This document shows, piece after piece, positions 62,936 to 64,000 of a DNA stretch of 64,000 nt. The position numbers were made by a program, and so were the translations under genes. The stretch is from positions 1,666,501 through 1,730,500 of the forward strand of contig NZ_CP097267.1 of assembly GCF_028473605.1 (NCBI RefSeq), given 5' to 3'. Under the pieces are notes generated by a model. That model was not told the DNA's origin. It saw nothing but the letters and a program-made list of their open reading frames with translations, and did no database searches. Each line of letters opens with the position of its first letter. Position 1 is the stretch's first letter. This DNA is from Acidovorax sp. NCPPB 3576 (GTDB taxonomy: Bacteria; Pseudomonadota; Gammaproteobacteria; Burkholderiales; Burkholderiaceae_C).

Positions 62936-63652
62936 TCAGCCCGCGCCGCCCACGCGTTGCAGCGCTTCCAGGTGCAGCAGTTCGATGCGCCGGTAGCGCA
63001 GGCCGATCAGCCCTTCCTGCGCCAGGGCGTTGAGTTCTTTCGACAGGGTCTGCCGCGTCACCCCGAGCATCATGGCCAGCGCCTCTTGCGGCACGGCCAC
63101 GCTGGGCCGCAGGGTGGCCGACTGGGTGGCGTCGCCGCGCGCCAGGGCCAGCAGGCGGTGCACCACGCGCACGCGCAGCCCGCGCAGGGTGGCGTCTTCC
63201 ATCATGCTGTACAGGCTCCGCACCCGCGAGGCGAGCAGGGTGGCCATGGCGTTGGCGAACACCGGGTCCGCCATCTGCGCGGCGAAGGCCGCGGGCGGCA
63301 CCACCAGCAGATCCACCCCAGTGAGCGCCGTGGCGTCGTGCGTGCGTGGCGAGCCGTCGATGAGCGTGATCTCGCCGAACCAGTTGCCCGGCTCCAGCAG
63401 CACCAGGATGGCCTCGCGCCCGTCGTCGCGCAGCGTGGAGATCTTGAGGGTGCCGGCCAGCAGGCCGTAGAAACCGCTGCCGGCCGCGCCCACCGGGTCG
63501 CCCTGGCGAAACGGCATGGTGCCGCGCTTCCAATGCACCAGCTCCGCCGCGCCCAGCAGCGCGCCGCGCTGCGCGGTAGGCAGGGCGGCGAACCAGGGGT
63601 TGCCTTCCATGGTGCGGCGGTGGGCGGTGGAGAGCGGGGGCTGTTGGGGCAT
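62936..63652 (-). CDS. Crp/Fnr-family transcriptional regulator
   Basis: 238 residues from ATG 63650-63652; a TTG at 63680-63682 would add ten. Cyclic-nucleotide-like domain (MPFRQGDPVGAAGSGFYGLLAGTLKI, then VLLEPGNWFGEITLIDGSPRTHDATAL), long dimer helix, and winged helix with AVPQEALAMMLGVTRQTLSKELNAL and GLIGLRYRRIELL. The pocket text GEITLIDGSPRTHDATA resembles a true cyclic-nucleotide pocket more than the other Crp-type protein in this window, so cAMP or a related ligand is possible. No Cys cluster. No clear ribosome site, so the start is uncertain. Confidence 0.88.
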   Translation of the reverse strand: MPQQPPLSTAHRRTMEGNPWFAALPTAQRGALLGAAELVHWKRGTMPFRQGDPVGAAGSGFYGLLAGTLKISTLRDDGREAILVLLEPGNWFGEITLIDGSPRTHDATALTGVDLLVVPPAAFAAQMADPVFANAMATLLASRVRSLYSMMEDATLRGLRVRVVHRLLALARGDATQSATLRPSVAVPQEALAMMLGVTRQTLSKELNALAQEGLIGLRYRRIELLHLEALQRVGGAG

Positions 63653-63689
63653 GCAGGGCCGGTCGCTGGGCGGGTAAACCAAGGGGTCG

Positions 63690-63711
63690 AACTGTCAATT
63701 ATTGGACAGTT
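63690..63711. promoter_or_regulatory. Inverted repeat between divergent genes
   Basis: AACTGTC-AATTATTG-GACAGTT: a perfect 7-bp inverted repeat with an 8-base AT-rich spacer between the divergent Crp-type gene and the gene starting at 63764. Likely operator of the Crp-type regulator or of another dimeric factor. The spacing (CTGT-N10-ACAG) is two bases longer than a LexA box. Confidence 0.55.
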
Positions 63712-63763
63712 GGCAGAACAGGGCGCGCCTACAGTGGCCCGGTTCCCCCACGGAGACAAAACG

Positions 63764-64000
63764 ATGCAGACCCAAAAAAAGGCGACCTTCGTGCGCATGC
63801 AGGACAGCACGCGCGAAGACTGGCAGACGATTGGCGGCGAGTTCATGCAGTTCTCGCGCGGCCTGGCGGACCGGGTGGCGGCGCACCTGCGCATTCTGGA
63901 GGGCGACTACGGCGGCTTTCCGGTGGACCGCTACACGCATTCGCTGCAGACCGCCACCCGCGCGCTGCGCGATGGCCGCGACGAGGAGTACGTGGTGTGC
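63764..64000 (+). CDS. Partial gene, possibly an HD-domain phosphohydrolase (5' end only)
   Basis: ATG 63764 with CGGAG seven bases upstream opens a frame that runs off the window after 79 codons (MQTQKKATFVRMQDSTREDW, then GEFMQFSRGLADRVAAHLRI and YTHSLQTATRALRDGRDEEY). The end RDGRDEEYVVC is the usual text just before the HD motif (xLLHDIGD) of a small HD-domain family involved in catabolism, so an HD phosphohydrolase/oxygenase is suggested, but the metal-binding residues lie outside the window. Divergent from the Crp-type regulator, which may control it. Confidence 0.7.
   Translation, partial: MQTQKKATFVRMQDSTREDWQTIGGEFMQFSRGLADRVAAHLRILEGDYGGFPVDRYTHSLQTATRALRDGRDEEYVVC

Noticed and set aside
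63692..63709. A third LexA box (CTGT...ACAG) before the gene at the window edge
   Set aside because: The spacer is 10 bases instead of 8, and the symmetric arms extend to AACTGTC/GACAGTT, so it is better treated as a different operator.

Overview
The window looks like chromosome of a high-GC betaproteobacterium of the family Comamonadaceae, most like plant-associated Acidovorax/Paracidovorax. The reasons are the very GC-rich third codon positions, the gene content (etfBA, DmdC-type acyl-CoA dehydrogenase, NdvB-type cyclic glucan synthase, TgpA/DUF58/MoxR set, surface-protein family), and a short intergenic repeat (GCTATT-N-ATAGC...ATGCCCTAGTGTT) present in five copies. No rRNA, tRNA, CRISPR array or complete mobile element was seen. 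Genus assignment is an inference.

Layout. 1-3.1 kb: the end of an unrecognised gene, a decayed surface-protein gene, and a lower-GC gene (start 2087) preceded by a perfect plant-inducible-promoter box (TTCGC-N15-TTCGC). Its Ser/Pro-rich N-terminus suggests a type III secreted effector. 3.1-8.5 kb: mltB, tgpA, DUF58 and moxR on the minus strand. 8.5-17.8 kb: a deacetylase-family enzyme, crotonase, MscS channel, etfBA behind two operator-like palindromes, acyl-CoA dehydrogenase, nitronate monooxygenase and a membrane acyltransferase. 17.8-27.3 kb: a small membrane protein downstream of a perfect LexA box, the 2850-residue NdvB-type glucan synthase and a DUF1488 protein. 27.6-34.3 kb: Crp-type regulator, cold-shock protein, trypsin-like protease, a radical SAM protein behind a second LexA box, HAD hydrolase, M20 amidohydrolase and a cupin protein.

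34.4-54.9 kb is a catabolic region for amines, amino acids or opines. A RidA gene faces a LysR gene. A minus-strand run carries a GNAT protein, GhrA-type reductase, class III aminotransferase, Lrp regulator and a three-subunit FAD/2Fe-2S amine dehydrogenase of the HcnABC/opine-oxidase/D-hydroxyproline-dehydrogenase type. A plus-strand run carries aldehyde dehydrogenase, HAD hydrolase, an amine oxidoreductase, a complete peptide/opine-type ABC importer, tartrate dehydrogenase (ttuC) and succinate-semialdehyde dehydrogenase (gabD). Together they could import a nitrogenous compound, oxidise or transaminate it, and pass aldehydes to central metabolism.

54.9-58.4 kb is a lower-GC island that starts with transposase debris and holds a tightly overlapping three-gene operon of unrecognised proteins. 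The first has a D-x18-D-x-K pattern like PD-(D/E)XK nucleases. This is the best candidate in the window for an undescribed, possibly defensive, system. The island lies between two copies of a ~130-bp block: the 3' end of ttuC plus the intergenic repeat (53.18-53.33 kb), and a degenerate copy (59.88-60.01 kb) that now forms the C-terminus of an AraC-family gene.

58.4-64 kb: divergent monooxygenase/AraC genes, an acetyltransferase, divergent LysR/pirin genes, and a Crp-type regulator divergent from a truncated gene at the window edge.
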